Shown one piece after another: positions 1 through 9,073 of a stretch of 64,000 nt of DNA. Under the pieces are notes generated by a model. It saw only the letters and a program-made list of their open reading frames with translations. It was not told where the DNA came from and searched no databases. Source of the stretch: Clostridium_AT radicumherbarum (GTDB taxonomy: Bacteria > Bacillota > Clostridia > Clostridiales > Clostridiaceae); the NCBI RefSeq assembly GCF_045310525.1, contig NZ_JBJHZY010000002.1, positions 620,001 to 684,000 of the forward strand, given 5' to 3'. How positions within the stretch are numbered: position 1 is the stretch's first letter; every line of letters begins with the position of its first letter. Position numbers and translations under genes: made by a program.

Positions 1-3
1 AAA

Positions 4-576
4 TCATAAAAATATAGGGATAAATGCTTTTAATACCCATAATAATAATGGAATCTTATATATTATATTCTGTGTTCCATCTGGAGTAATTTTTATTACT
101 TTTGTATATCCCAAAACATTACTTAGCTCATATTTATTTCCTTTCGAATCTGTTTTTATTTTATCAGCCATTTTATATTCATAATAAGCTTTATTATCAT
201 AATCCTCTTTCTCTTGTGTTATATAACCTTCCTTATTATAAACTATTATCTTATCTTCCCTAACAAGAGCAACATTTAAATTGTCATTACTGTCTATTTT
301 CATTTCAAAAACTCCATAAGTTTTAACTCTAATGCTATTATTAAAGACTCCTGAAGCATTGTAAATGTTTATTTCTCCAGCCAAACCTATGTAAATATTC
401 CCTTTGGAGTCTACTTCTAAGCCTTTAGGAATAAATGGCATAATCTGTTTATTTGTCTTGTAACTTTCATTATTTATCAGTTGTTCCGCTTTAACATTAC
501 TAATACTTATGTTGAAAAATATTATTACCACAATAAGTGATGATAGCCTTTTAATTACTGAATTAATAAATTTCAT
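4..576 (-). CDS. Exported or membrane-anchored hypothetical protein with NHL-like segments
   Basis: A 190-residue protein of unknown function. Residues 10-30 form a hydrophobic signal or anchor segment ending near VKA. The middle part carries short repeats of the type GLEVDSKGNIYIG and DSNDNLNVA, which resemble single strands of NHL/beta-propeller repeats, but too few for a whole propeller. The last 20 residues are hydrophobic and could be a C-terminal membrane segment. The start is supported by an AAGGTGAG ribosome site seven bases upstream. It is transcribed off the left edge, so its operon partners are not visible. The gene looks complete. Confidence 0.6.
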   Translation of the reverse strand: MKFINSVIKRLSSLIVVIIFFNISISNVKAEQLINNESYKTNKQIMPFIPKGLEVDSKGNIYIGLAGEINIYNASGVFNNSIRVKTYGVFEMKIDSNDNLNVALVREDKIIVYNKEGYITQEKEDYDNKAYYEYKMADKIKTDSKGNKYELSNVLGYTKVIKITPDGTQNIIYKIPLLLWVLKAFIPIFL

Positions 577-898
577 TTATCCGCTCACCTTCTTTATTCA
601 AAGCTGTTTTTATAGTTGAATATTAAAGAGTTTGTCTATCTTGTGAAAAAAACAGCCTTACAAAAAAGAGACCTCTGTTTTGAAGTCTCTAACATTGCGC
701 ATTAATCCTAATTTCATAACCATATAAAAGCATTTTCTTAAATTAAACTAATGCCTTTAGTTGCAGAAATTTTAAAGTAATTCTTCATAACTATATTATA
801 TCATATAAAAATCGGAAATTATATGCATGCATTTTTATTTATTATTAACGATGGACATGCTAATGATTCACAAGAACCATTCCATGCCACACAGGTGC

Positions 899-1702
899 CT
901 ACAGTATAAATTTTTCTATGGCTTTTGCAACTCCATCATCATCATTGTCTGAAGTTATATATTGTGCTGCAGCTTTGACTTCCTCAATAGCATTTCCCAT
1001 GGCTATTCCTAGTCCAGCATAAGTTATCATTTCAATATCATTAGCTTGATCCCCTATGCATATAACTTCTTCCTTTTTAATCCCTAGCTTATCTGCTAAG
1101 ACTTTTACACCATAGCCCTTATTGCAATCTTTATCCATTACTTCTAATATTATTGGCATTGTTTGTACCACATTATAGTCACTGAAAAATTTCTTTGGCA
1201 GTTCCTGTATTTTTTGAGGAAGCATGTCTTCTGTTTGAGATAATAATATCTTTGCAATCTCAGCCCCATCTTCAAGATCTGCATCAATATCAACCACTTT
1301 AACAGGAGTTCCAACAAACTTTGTCTCAAACCTTGAAAGTTCATTTTCTTCTGCTGCAATTACACCTTCATGGGTATATCCGATCATATTTAGTCCAAAT
1401 TTCTTGCTTAATGAATGAACTTTTTTAAAGTCCTTGCCCCTTAAGCCTTTATAAGCAATACATTTAAAATCACTAGTTCTGTAAATTGTGCCGCCATTAT
1501 TTGCAATAAGGTATTGATTTTCTCCTGTTAAATTCACTTCCTTTAGATAGTTTTCCAGACCCTTTAGTCCTCTTCCAGAGGTTATAACAACCTTAGTACC
1601 CTTTTTTATGGCCTTTTTAATTGCTTCTTTATTAGTACTGGAAATTATTTTATTACTATTTAGTAATGTACCATCCATATCAACTGCTAAAAGTTTATAC
1701 AT
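899..1702 (-). CDS. Cof-type HAD-superfamily phosphatase
   Basis: A 267-residue cytoplasmic HAD hydrolase of the Cof/YidA class, which dephosphorylate sugar phosphates or similar metabolites. Motif I, DMDGTLLNS, lies at residues 8-16 with nucleophile D8 and acid D10; motif II SGR is near residue 43; motif IV GDQANDIEM is at 217-225 and supplies the Mg-binding acids. The large C2 cap lies between. Length is typical for the family. A GGGGGA ribosome site precedes the ATG. It is divergent from the DeoR regulator, which suggests but does not prove a link. The substrate cannot be told from sequence. Confidence 0.9.
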   Translation of the reverse strand: MYKLLAVDMDGTLLNSNKIISSTNKEAIKKAIKKGTKVVITSGRGLKGLENYLKEVNLTGENQYLIANNGGTIYRTSDFKCIAYKGLRGKDFKKVHSLSKKFGLNMIGYTHEGVIAAEENELSRFETKFVGTPVKVVDIDADLEDGAEIAKILLSQTEDMLPQKIQELPKKFFSDYNVVQTMPIILEVMDKDCNKGYGVKVLADKLGIKKEEVICIGDQANDIEMITYAGLGIAMGNAIEEVKAAAQYITSDNDDDGVAKAIEKFIL

Positions 1703-1737
1703 ATAAAAATCCCCCGTCCTTCCACTTTTGCATTAAT

Positions 1738-1790
1738 TAGGCATCTTCTTACGCAGCTATATTGCTGCGCAAAAAGATGCCTATAATATA
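1738..1790. other. Two-stage hairpin in the leader of the Cof phosphatase gene
   Basis: Outer arms TAGGCATCTT and AAGATGCCTA enclose an inner perfect CGCAGC/GCTGCG stem. It sits about 40 bases upstream of the phosphatase start, on the side transcribed toward that gene. Neither side carries a U-run, so it is not an obvious terminator. It could stabilise the transcript or bind a regulator. The function is unknown. Confidence 0.5.
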
Positions 1791-1984
1791 ATGTATAACG
1801 CTAGGCCTGACCCTATTACGCTAGATTATATCAGCCATTAAAGCTTGAATATTAATTATCATTTGTTAATGTTTAATATCATTGTATACCATTTATAATT
1901 ATTTTTCAAGGTATTTTAATAATTTAATAATAATGTTATAATAATAATAAACAATAATACTAAATGATAATAATGAGGTACAAA

Positions 1985-2746
1985 ATGTTTACTGAAGAAA
2001 GACATGAACAGATCTTAAATTTACTTAATAAAAATGGCAGAGTAAAGGTGAAAGACCTAAGTGAAATCTTTAAGGTTACTGAAGGTATGATAAGAAAGGA
2101 TCTTCAAAGATTAGAAAAAGAAGGTGCTTTAAAGAGGACCTATGGTGGAGCTATTCTTAATAGAGAAATTTCCAAAAGCAGCCCTATTACTACTAGAATG
2201 AACGTAAGCTTAAACAGTAAAGAGATAATTTCCAAGAAAGCCTTCGATTTAATTGAAGATGGGGATGTTATTTTTATTGAAGCCTCTAGTATAAACTATT
2301 TGTTAGCCAAGTTAATAGCTAACAGCACTAAAAAGCTGACTTTAATAACTAATATGGTTATAATCACTCCCCTTTTTTATGATAATGAAACCGTAACCTT
2401 AATTTGTATCGGCGGGATTTATGATAATAAATCCGGTGGAGTTATGGGTTCAGATGTAATTAAAGGTGTATCAAAATATTACTTCAATAAAGGTTTTTTA
2501 GGAAGCTCAGGTGTGAATTTAAATTCAAGCAGTGTAGGTACCGCCACCTCAGAAGATGGTAATATTAAAGAGCTTATAGTTAATAATAGCAAAGAAGTAT
2601 TTTTACTTGTAGAAAAGGATAAATTTAATTTAGATTGTACCTATAACTATGCTTCTTTAGAGGATTTTGATGCTGTAATTACAGACTCAGACATTACTGA
2701 AGAAATTAGAGATCAGTTAAAAAAATTAACTGTTAAATTAGTATAA
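1985..2746 (+). CDS. DeoR-family transcriptional regulator
   Basis: A 253-residue repressor of the DeoR/GlpR type, which usually senses a phosphorylated sugar. An N-terminal winged helix (MFTEERHEQILNLL, then VKVKDLSEIF and IRKDLQRLEKEGALKRTYGG) is followed by the DeoRC sensor domain from about residue 75. An in-frame ATG exists 21 bases upstream, but GAGGT at 1975-1979 is placed correctly for 1985, and the protein then starts at the usual MFTEERH. Its C-terminal end is duplicated as a relic near 5.9 kb, directly before the gene at 6062, so that gene may once have had its own regulator. Confidence 0.9.
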   Translation: MFTEERHEQILNLLNKNGRVKVKDLSEIFKVTEGMIRKDLQRLEKEGALKRTYGGAILNREISKSSPITTRMNVSLNSKEIISKKAFDLIEDGDVIFIEASSINYLLAKLIANSTKKLTLITNMVIITPLFYDNETVTLICIGGIYDNKSGGVMGSDVIKGVSKYYFNKGFLGSSGVNLNSSSVGTATSEDGNIKELIVNNSKEVFLLVEKDKFNLDCTYNYASLEDFDAVITDSDITEEIRDQLKKLTVKLV

Positions 2747-2812
2747 CTGAGGTTATCAGTAACTTGGAAGAACATTTTTAAGAGATATAGCCTTAAGAGG
2801 AGTTTTTAATAC

Positions 2813-3397
2813 ATGAGAGAATTAAAGAGTATAGAAGAGAAAATTTTAGATAGAGCGTTGTATTTAATAAGTAAAAATAGATCCAGTGATGTATCCATAC
2901 GTGCTATAGCAAAAGAAGCAAAGGTGAATGTAAGTGCCATTAATTATTATTTTCGCACAAAGGAAGAAATGCTTAGACAGGTAAAGGAATTTTATATCAC
3001 TAATACCAGTATTATTTCTTCAATGCTGGATAATGAAGAATCTGATGAAGAAGAACGACTTATATTAACTGCCAATGAAATAATGGAGTATACTTTAAGA
3101 TTTCCTGGAATAACTGCAATATTACGAGAAGCAGCAAGTTTAAAAGATGAGGATGACATATCTAAGAAAATAATGAAAGCCTCAAAAGATATGAATGATA
3201 AAATAGAGAAAATATTATGTAATATTATTAAAGGTAATAGCCTTAGCTGTAAATATAATCAAATGATTTTTATGTCTTCTATTATTTATCCAATTGAAAA
3301 TGAAGATATTATTAATTTTGAGGAAACTATTATAAAAAGCAGAGATAGCAGAATAGAGTATATCAAATATATAATAAATGCTTTAAAGAGAGCTTAA
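2813..3397 (+). CDS. TetR/AcrR-family regulator
   Basis: A 194-residue regulator. The N-terminal helix-turn-helix reads VSIRAIAKEAKVNVSAINYY and FRTKEEML (about residues 25-55), typical of TetR proteins. The rest is a helical ligand-binding domain with no recognisable specificity. AGGAG stands upstream of the ATG. A hairpin terminator follows, so it is transcribed separately from the flavoenzyme at 3613. A dyad just before the flavoenzyme promoter is a good candidate for its operator (inference). It follows the DeoR gene by 66 bases and may be cotranscribed with it. Confidence 0.88.
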   Translation: MRELKSIEEKILDRALYLISKNRSSDVSIRAIAKEAKVNVSAINYYFRTKEEMLRQVKEFYITNTSIISSMLDNEESDEEERLILTANEIMEYTLRFPGITAILREAASLKDEDDISKKIMKASKDMNDKIEKILCNIIKGNSLSCKYNQMIFMSSIIYPIENEDIINFEETIIKSRDSRIEYIKYIINALKRA

Positions 3398-3409
3398 TAT
3401 TTTAGCTGT

Positions 3410-3438
3410 AAAAAGGCTATTGAGCAAATAGTCTTTTT
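3410..3438 (+). terminator. Intrinsic terminator after the TetR gene
   Basis: An 11-base-pair stem AAAAAGGCTAT/ATAGTCTTTTT with one G-U pair and a seven-base loop; the 3' arm ends in five T residues. It separates the regulator gene from the flavoenzyme gene. Confidence 0.8.
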
Positions 3439-3451
3439 ATTATATAAAAAA

Positions 3452-3504
3452 TTAAAACAAAATGTTTTAAACATATTGATTTAGATTGTTAAATATTCTA
3501 TAAT
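3452..3504 (+). promoter_or_regulatory. Promoter and likely TetR operator of the enoate-reductase-like gene
   Basis: A near-consensus sigma-A promoter: TTGATT at 3476-3481, a 17-base spacer and TATAAT at 3499-3504. Five bases upstream of the -35 box lies a perfect dyad, TTAAAACA (3452-3459), three bases, TGTTTTAA (3463-3470). The dyad is a typical size for a TetR site, and a TetR gene is the preceding gene. The pairing of this regulator with this site is inference. Confidence 0.7.
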
Positions 3505-3612
3505 TCACTTATAGATAAACTATATATTTTAAGAATATAAGCCATTAATAAATATATTAATGGTGATTTTTAAAAGAAATAATGTTAAAAAAATAACTTT
3601 TGGAGGGTTCTT

Positions 3613-5553
3613 ATGGTATTCAGCAAACTTTTTAGTCCTGTAAAAATTAGAGGTTTAGAGTTAAAAAACAGAGTAGTGTTTCCTGCAATGGGAACAAAAA
3701 TGGCTTCTGAGGATAAATTCGTTACAGAGCAGCTTATTAATTATCACACAGCTAGAGCAAAAGGCGGATGTGGATTAAACTTTACAGAGGTATGCTCAGT
3801 GTATGCTCCTGCTTCACCTAGAAAATTCCTTGCAATATGTGATGATAAATATATTCCAGGGTTAAAGAAGCTTACAGCTGCTATTCATGAAGCTGGTGGA
3901 AAAGCAGGTGCTCAGCTTTGGCTTGGCGGAACTGCTGCTGCTCACGGCGATCCAACACAAATGATAGTTATACCTAGTGATTTGCAGGTTCCGGGAACAG
4001 AGTATACAATACCTGGTGCAAGCCTTGAAACAATTGTGGAAGCAGTTAAAGCTTTTGGCAAGGGTGCTAAAAGAGCAGTTGAAGCTGGGTTTGATACTGT
4101 AGAATTTCATGCTGGACATAACTACACCCCTCATTCATTTTTAAGTCCATTTTTTAATAAGAGAACCGACGAGTATGGTGGAAGCTTAGAAAATCGTGCA
4201 AGATTTTTAATTGAATGTATACATGCTATCCGTGAAAATATACCTGAAGCTATGCCGCTATTTATGCGTCTTGACGCCCAAGACGACTATTTAGAGGGCG
4301 GCCTCACCATTGAAGAGGTTATCGAATTTTGTAAATTAGCTAAAGAAGCTGGAGTTGATGTGCTGGATGTATCTCGTGGAAACTTCTCCAGTGCTGCAAT
4401 TAAGTACGAGGTTCCACCAATTGATTTACCAAGAGGCTTTAATGTAGAAAATGCAGCAAAAATAAAGCGAGAGACAGGTATGCTTACAATTGCAGTAGGA
4501 AGAATAAATGATCCTCTACAAGCTGAAGAAATACTTGAAAGCCAAAAGGGCGACATGGTTGTAATGGGACGTGCTCAACTTGCAGATCCAGAGTTTTGCA
4601 ATAAAGCTGAATCAGGAAGAGTAGACAGCATAGTTAGGTGTGTTGGCTGTAATCAAGGCTGCTATGATGGTTTTGTATCCACTGAAGCACCTTTTATAAC
4701 TTGTATGAGAAATCCAGCATTAGGCAGAGAAGCAGACAATGCTCTTGTAAAAACTGATACTCCAAAGAAGGTTTTAATAGCTGGAGGAGGTGTGGCCGGA
4801 CTTGAAGCTGCATTGACTTTAAAAAGAAGAGGACATAATCCAATAATATGTGAAGCTTCTAATTCTCTTGGAGGGCAGTTTGTACTTGCAGGTGCTGCTC
4901 CTAGAAAGGAAGAAATGAAGGAAGCTGCTATTTCCATGGGTGAACAGGCAGCACGAGAAGGAGTTGAAATTAAACTTAATACTCCTATCACCACAGAACT
5001 TATTGAAGAAATAAAGCCTGATGAGGTTATTATAACTATAGGTGCTGCTCCTATGAATTTAAATATACCAGGTGGAATCTTGCAAAAGGTAACAAACTCC
5101 CACGACGTACTATCAGGAAAATCTGCTCCTTCCGGTAAGGTTGTAATTATAGGTGGAGGTCTTGTAGGACTTGAAGTTGCTGAATACCTTCATGGAAAAG
5201 CAGAGGAAATTACTGTAGTTGAAATGCTTGATAGAGTGGCTAAGGATTTAGGTCCTTTACGTAATATATGCGTTATGGAAAATCTATACTCATCTGGTAT
5301 AAAGACAATAACAAATGCTAAGTGCATTGAAATAACAGAAGCTGCTGTTGTTATTGAAAGAATGGGAAATAAAGAAGAAATTGCATGTGATTCAGTTGTT
5401 GTTGCCATCGGAGCAAGAGCACGTAGCTTTGAAACTATAAGCAAGTATTGTGAGCTAAATGGAATACCATGTCATGCAGCGGGTGATGCAGTACGTGCTC
5501 GCAGAGCTCTTAATGCAGTGGCTGAAGCTAATGAAATTGCAAGAAGAATTTAG
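3613..5553 (+). CDS. 2-Enoate-reductase-like NADH:flavin oxidoreductase (OYE domain + Fe-S + FAD/NAD domain)
   Basis: A 646-residue flavoenzyme of the family with clostridial 2-enoate reductase, 2,4-dienoyl-CoA reductase and the bile-acid enzymes BaiCD/BaiH. An Old Yellow Enzyme FMN barrel (residues 1-340) includes the segments EFHAGHNYTPHSFLSP and TDEYGGS. A 4Fe-4S motif follows: C343, C346, C350 and C364. A pyridine-nucleotide-disulfide-type half has GGGVAGLEAA near 393 (FAD) and GGGLVGLEVAE near 514 (NAD). Such enzymes reduce activated C=C bonds in anaerobes, often as electron sinks in amino-acid fermentation. The substrate is unknown. TTTTGGAGGG provides the ribosome site. It is a single-gene unit behind a TetR-type operator. 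Confidence 0.88.
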   Translation: MVFSKLFSPVKIRGLELKNRVVFPAMGTKMASEDKFVTEQLINYHTARAKGGCGLNFTEVCSVYAPASPRKFLAICDDKYIPGLKKLTAAIHEAGGKAGAQLWLGGTAAAHGDPTQMIVIPSDLQVPGTEYTIPGASLETIVEAVKAFGKGAKRAVEAGFDTVEFHAGHNYTPHSFLSPFFNKRTDEYGGSLENRARFLIECIHAIRENIPEAMPLFMRLDAQDDYLEGGLTIEEVIEFCKLAKEAGVDVLDVSRGNFSSAAIKYEVPPIDLPRGFNVENAAKIKRETGMLTIAVGRINDPLQAEEILESQKGDMVVMGRAQLADPEFCNKAESGRVDSIVRCVGCNQGCYDGFVSTEAPFITCMRNPALGREADNALVKTDTPKKVLIAGGGVAGLEAALTLKRRGHNPIICEASNSLGGQFVLAGAAPRKEEMKEAAISMGEQAAREGVEIKLNTPITTELIEEIKPDEVIITIGAAPMNLNIPGGILQKVTNSHDVLSGKSAPSGKVVIIGGGLVGLEVAEYLHGKAEEITVVEMLDRVAKDLGPLRNICVMENLYSSGIKTITNAKCIEITEAAVVIERMGNKEEIACDSVVVAIGARARSFETISKYCELNGIPCHAAGDAVRARRALNAVAEANEIARRI

Positions 5554-5640
5554 TTATAGAATTAATCTACAAAAATTCTCTTCAAAGTAATTTAGCGAGA
5601 TAAATACAGATAAGCCCTAATTTATAAAATTAATATAAGT

Positions 5641-5672
5641 AAATAGCATGGAAGAAGCCTCCCATGCTATTT
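5641..5672 (+). terminator. Hairpin terminator after the flavoenzyme
   Basis: Perfect 11-bp stem AAATAGCATGG/CCATGCTATTT with a ten-base loop. The T-rich tract is delayed by about ten bases, so termination may be less efficient than usual. Confidence 0.7.
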
Positions 5673-5871
5673 GTCATATTAAATTATTTTTAATTTTTTT
5701 TAGGCAAATATTATTGTATAATCATTAAAGAAGCACAATTTTATATGAAAATATTTAGCGATGTGATAAATATACATTTCAACAAAAACACTACAGTATA
5801 TTTTAGAAGTGATAAATACACATTTAAATTTATTTCCACAAGAGTATAAAGCAAGAAAGAATTAGGTATAG

Positions 5872-6025
5872 TTTGATAAAGTATTTTTACTTGTAACAAT
5901 GGATATATTTAGATTGTACCTATAACTATGCTTCTATAGAGGATTTTGATGTCCTAATTACAGACTCTGACATTACCGAGGAAATAAGAGAAGATATAAA
6001 GAACCTTGATGTTAAGTTAATATAA
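5872..6025 (+). pseudogene. Relic of a second DeoR regulator (3' end only)
   Basis: About 150 bases match the 3' end of the DeoR gene at 1985-2746. From about 5911 the frame is open and reads LDCTYNYASIEDFDV, then ITDSDITEEIREDIKNLDVK, ending at a TAA at 6023-6025. The resident DeoR protein ends with almost the same residues. Homology continues a little upstream with frame damage, and no start or DNA-binding domain remains. It abuts the gene at 6062 in the place where a dedicated regulator would sit. Confidence 0.8.
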
Positions 6026-6061
6026 TTTTAAATATAATAATTTATTTATGGAGGTATTTTT

Positions 6062-6979
6062 ATGACAAAGCGTTTATTAGATTGCAGTGCTTCTGATTTT
6101 ACTAAGATGAATAAAACAAATATATTACAATCAATTGAGGCAAGTGAAGGAAGAGTTTTAGTTTCAGAAATAATTGGTGTATTCGATCATGACTTTTCTT
6201 CTATTAGCTGTGCAGAATATGCTGCTGCCTTTGGTGCAGATATTTTATTATTAAATGTATTTGATGTTTTTAACCCTGTTTTTCATGGAATTCCAAAGGT
6301 GGACAAAGAAAATATAATTAAAGAAATAAAGAGACTTACTGGAAGATTAATTGGCATTAATTTAGAGCCTGTAGAAAATGAGCAAGAGACAATTGGAGAA
6401 ATTTCTGCTATATCAAAGGGAAGACTAGCAACTGTAGATGCAGCAGTTACCGCTAATAAATTAGGTGCTGATTTGATACTTTTAACAGGAAACCCTGGTA
6501 CAGGAGTATCAAACAAGGCTATTATCAGCTCACTAAAAAGCATTAATGCAGCTCTAGGAGATAAGATTATTTTAGCAGCTGGAAAAATGCATGCAGCTGG
6601 ATCCCTAAAGGAATCCGGGGAAAACATTATTACAAAAGAAGATATAAAAGAGTTTGTTAATGCAGGTGCAAATATAATTTTACTGCCTGCACCTGGTACT
6701 GTTCCTGGCATTACCATGGAATATGTCAGAGAGCTTGTAACTTATGCACACAGCCTAGGCGCTCTTACCTTAACTTCAATAGGAACCTCACAGGAAGATG
6801 CCGACTCCGAAACCTTAAAGCAGATTGCCCTAATGTGCAAAATGACTGGAACAGACTTGCATCACATTGGAGATGCCGGTAGTAAGTCTGCTCCACCAGA
6901 AAATATTATGAATTATAGTATAGCAATAAGAGGAAAAAGACATACTTTTAACAGAATGGCACGATCAATTAATAGATAG
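6062..6979 (+). CDS. TIM-barrel-like protein of unknown function (possibly DUF7916-type)
   Basis: A 305-residue cytoplasmic protein. Alternating strands and helices with segments such as VLVSEIIGVFDHD, FGADILLLNVFDV, LGADLILLTGNPGTGVSN, AGANIILLPAPGTVPGI and ALTLTSIGTSQEDAD suggest a (beta/alpha)8 barrel with phosphate-binding glycine loops. I recall similar proteins being annotated loosely as haloacid-dehalogenase-like or phosphonomutase-like beside sugar PTS genes, but the HAD motifs are absent. No function is assigned. TGGAGGT precedes the ATG. It follows a DeoR relic and precedes a VOC protein by 88 bases. Confidence 0.6.
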   Translation: MTKRLLDCSASDFTKMNKTNILQSIEASEGRVLVSEIIGVFDHDFSSISCAEYAAAFGADILLLNVFDVFNPVFHGIPKVDKENIIKEIKRLTGRLIGINLEPVENEQETIGEISAISKGRLATVDAAVTANKLGADLILLTGNPGTGVSNKAIISSLKSINAALGDKIILAAGKMHAAGSLKESGENIITKEDIKEFVNAGANIILLPAPGTVPGITMEYVRELVTYAHSLGALTLTSIGTSQEDADSETLKQIALMCKMTGTDLHHIGDAGSKSAPPENIMNYSIAIRGKRHTFNRMARSINR

Positions 6980-7067
6980 GTATCGACAAACGGGCTTTAC
7001 CGGGTTGCTTGTAAATGGAATGAGCGCTCTTAAACTGCCCCGTGTTTCGACGAAAGGAGAAAAGATA

Positions 7068-7445
7068 ATGTTCAAAAGTGCAAATACAACTATAGAAACA
7101 GCAAATTTTAAAAAGGCAGTAAAGTTTTACGTGGAGACTTTAGGGTTAAATTTGCAATCTGAGATAGAAGGACATTTAGCTCAGGTTGAGGCACCTGGTT
7201 TAACAATTTGGATAATACATCCTGATGGAGTAGAGGATCTCCAGCCTGTGACAACAGAAAATATTTCTTTTGGCTTTGAAGTAGAAAAACTAAATTTAGA
7301 AGTAGAACATCTAAAAGCTAAAGGCATTAAATTTAACCGCTTCATGGATTCTGAAACAACTAGATTTGCCTATTTTAATGATCCTGATGGTAATTTACTT
7401 TACTTAATTGAGTTAAAGCCTCAAGCTGGTGAAGCTATAAAATAA
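7068..7445 (+). CDS. VOC (glyoxalase/bleomycin-resistance) family protein
   Basis: A 125-residue single VOC module: ETANFKKAVKFYVETLGL at the N-terminus, then AYFNDPDGNLLYLIEL near the C-terminus, the paired beta-alpha-beta-beta-beta units of glyoxalase-fold proteins. Members bind metals or small ligands; this one cannot be assigned. An upstream in-frame start at 7005 is possible, but AAAGGAG at 7053-7059 favours 7068. The 88 bases before it are unusually GC-rich for this window and contain a loose inverted repeat. A strong terminator follows. Confidence 0.82.
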   Translation: MFKSANTTIETANFKKAVKFYVETLGLNLQSEIEGHLAQVEAPGLTIWIIHPDGVEDLQPVTTENISFGFEVEKLNLEVEHLKAKGIKFNRFMDSETTRFAYFNDPDGNLLYLIELKPQAGEAIK

Positions 7446-7464
7446 AGGAACTCTTATTAGTGGT

Positions 7465-7498
7465 ACACCCCAAATGCCAGTCATTTGAGGTGTTTTTT
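7465..7498 (+). terminator. Intrinsic terminator after the VOC gene
   Basis: A 12-bp stem with one mismatch, ACACCCCAAATG/CATTTGAGGTGT, followed by a run of T residues (7493-7498). Confidence 0.88.
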
Positions 7499-7558
7499 AT
7501 TTTTGGAGTTACTAACTGTAGGTTGTCCAAACTAGCGATTCTAATTTTTTTCATGTCT

Positions 7559-8950
7559 TTATATTCTTGAACTTTCCAGCTCTCTTACCTGTTTTTTAGT
7601 GAAGAGTCTGCTCCCATAGGCAAAAATTACTGTTATTATAGGTGACAAATAACATAGTACGGAATAAGGTCCATAGGCCAAAGTTGGAATACCTGTGGTT
7701 ATAACTATAAATATTGAATTTACATTCCAAGGAATAAGGGGCGATATAATTGTTCCTGTATCTGCAATAGTCCTAGCTAAGGTTGTATTCTCAATACCTA
7801 ATTCACTATATTTATAGCTCAAAAGCTTTCCAGGCAGAATAATGCCAATAGTTTCATCACTTATTAGCGTCATAATGCAGCTTATAAGCCCAGTTTTTAT
7901 AATTAGCCCTTCCTTTGTTTTAATAGTTCCTGTAAGCCTATTAATTATAGGAATTATAAGTCCGGATTCTTGAAAAATGCTGCTTAGGCTAATTGCGCCA
8001 GTTATAATTAAGAGAATGTCTATCATAGACCTCACCCCTCCGCTGACTAAAACTGTATTTAATACAGCAGAATCAGTGACAGCCTTATATCCATTAAATA
8101 CTGCAGCTATAACAGTATAAAAGTTTCCCTTCTGCAGGCCAATAGAAACAGCAATTCCAGCTATTAAGGTTAAAGCTACTGCCTTTACCATTTTTACTCC
8201 TAGAAAGGCCATTATTATAATGCCTAAAGGCAGCATTAATACAAAGGGTGATATAACAAAACTTCTGTTTATTGCGGTGGTAAAATTGTCAATGCTAGAA
8301 TTTACAAGCACCGCAGTATACCTTTTCCCTGCAAAATAATATATAAGAGCAGTTAAAAAATAAGTTGGGAGAAAGGTCTTAAGCATGGAGAGCAGCGTTT
8401 TTTTACTGCCTACTTGTACAGACTCAAGTGTGAGATTAAAAAGACTTGATATAGGTGAAATCTTATCAGCTATAAATGCTCCTGATACTATAGCTCCCAT
8501 AAGAAGATATTCAGGTATCCCAAATACCTTTGCTAGTCCTAATAATGCAATGCCTACACTGCTTACAGTTCCTATAGCAGTTCCCATAAAAATTGCAACT
8601 ATGGAGGTTAAAATAAAGGCTGCAAATAAAAAATTGGTGCCCTGCATATATTTTAGTCCATAAAATAACATAGTTGGTACAACCCCTGAGGTCATCCATA
8701 TAGAAATCATGGCCCCTATTAATGCAACTAAAATAAACAATGAGATGCATTCAGAATTACCCTTTTTAATCATATTGAATATTTCAGATATGGAAAATCC
8801 GCTTTTTATAAGTATAAAGGAAGCGGCAGCAATGCTTGCCAGAAAGCCGTAGAATAAAAATATTTTAAATATAATACAACTGATTATTGAAATAAGTGTA
8901 AGAATTAAAATTATATATATATTTCTTTCTGAAACTTTATTTTCTTTCAT
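7559..8950 (-). CDS. nhaC: NhaC-family Na+/H+ antiporter
   Basis: A 463-residue integral membrane protein with about 12 hydrophobic helices. The pattern AIVSGAFIADKISPISSLFNLT in the first half and ADTGTIISPLIPWNVNS in the second half is characteristic of the NhaC/IT superfamily (known for the family). Members exchange Na+ for H+, or in some cases malate or lactate. In this organism it could recycle Na+ exported by the decarboxylase pump encoded near 60 kb (inference). It is transcribed alone, convergent with the VOC gene. A GGGGGAT-type ribosome site lies before the ATG. Confidence 0.88.
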   Translation of the reverse strand: MKENKVSERNIYIILILTLISIISCIIFKIFLFYGFLASIAAASFILIKSGFSISEIFNMIKKGNSECISLFILVALIGAMISIWMTSGVVPTMLFYGLKYMQGTNFLFAAFILTSIVAIFMGTAIGTVSSVGIALLGLAKVFGIPEYLLMGAIVSGAFIADKISPISSLFNLTLESVQVGSKKTLLSMLKTFLPTYFLTALIYYFAGKRYTAVLVNSSIDNFTTAINRSFVISPFVLMLPLGIIIMAFLGVKMVKAVALTLIAGIAVSIGLQKGNFYTVIAAVFNGYKAVTDSAVLNTVLVSGGVRSMIDILLIITGAISLSSIFQESGLIIPIINRLTGTIKTKEGLIIKTGLISCIMTLISDETIGIILPGKLLSYKYSELGIENTTLARTIADTGTIISPLIPWNVNSIFIVITTGIPTLAYGPYSVLCYLSPIITVIFAYGSRLFTKKQVRELESSRI

Positions 8951-9073
8951 GATAATCCCCCTATGTAGAAACGTCCTAATTATATAATATCATTTAAAAC
9001 TATGCTGTGAAAGCGGTGGCTGCAGCTTTATGGATAATATAGTAAATGTTTAGCTAACTTCCACTTTTGCTAT

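Noticed and set aside
868..897. Possible fourth copy of the GC-rich dispersed palindrome
   Set aside because: Only short blocks (CACAAGAA and ATGCCACA) agree and the pairing is poor.
577..898. Intergenic stretch between the first two genes
   Set aside because: A weak AGAGAC/GTCTCT hairpin near 668-692 with a 12-base loop was seen, but it is too poor to call; no gene was found.
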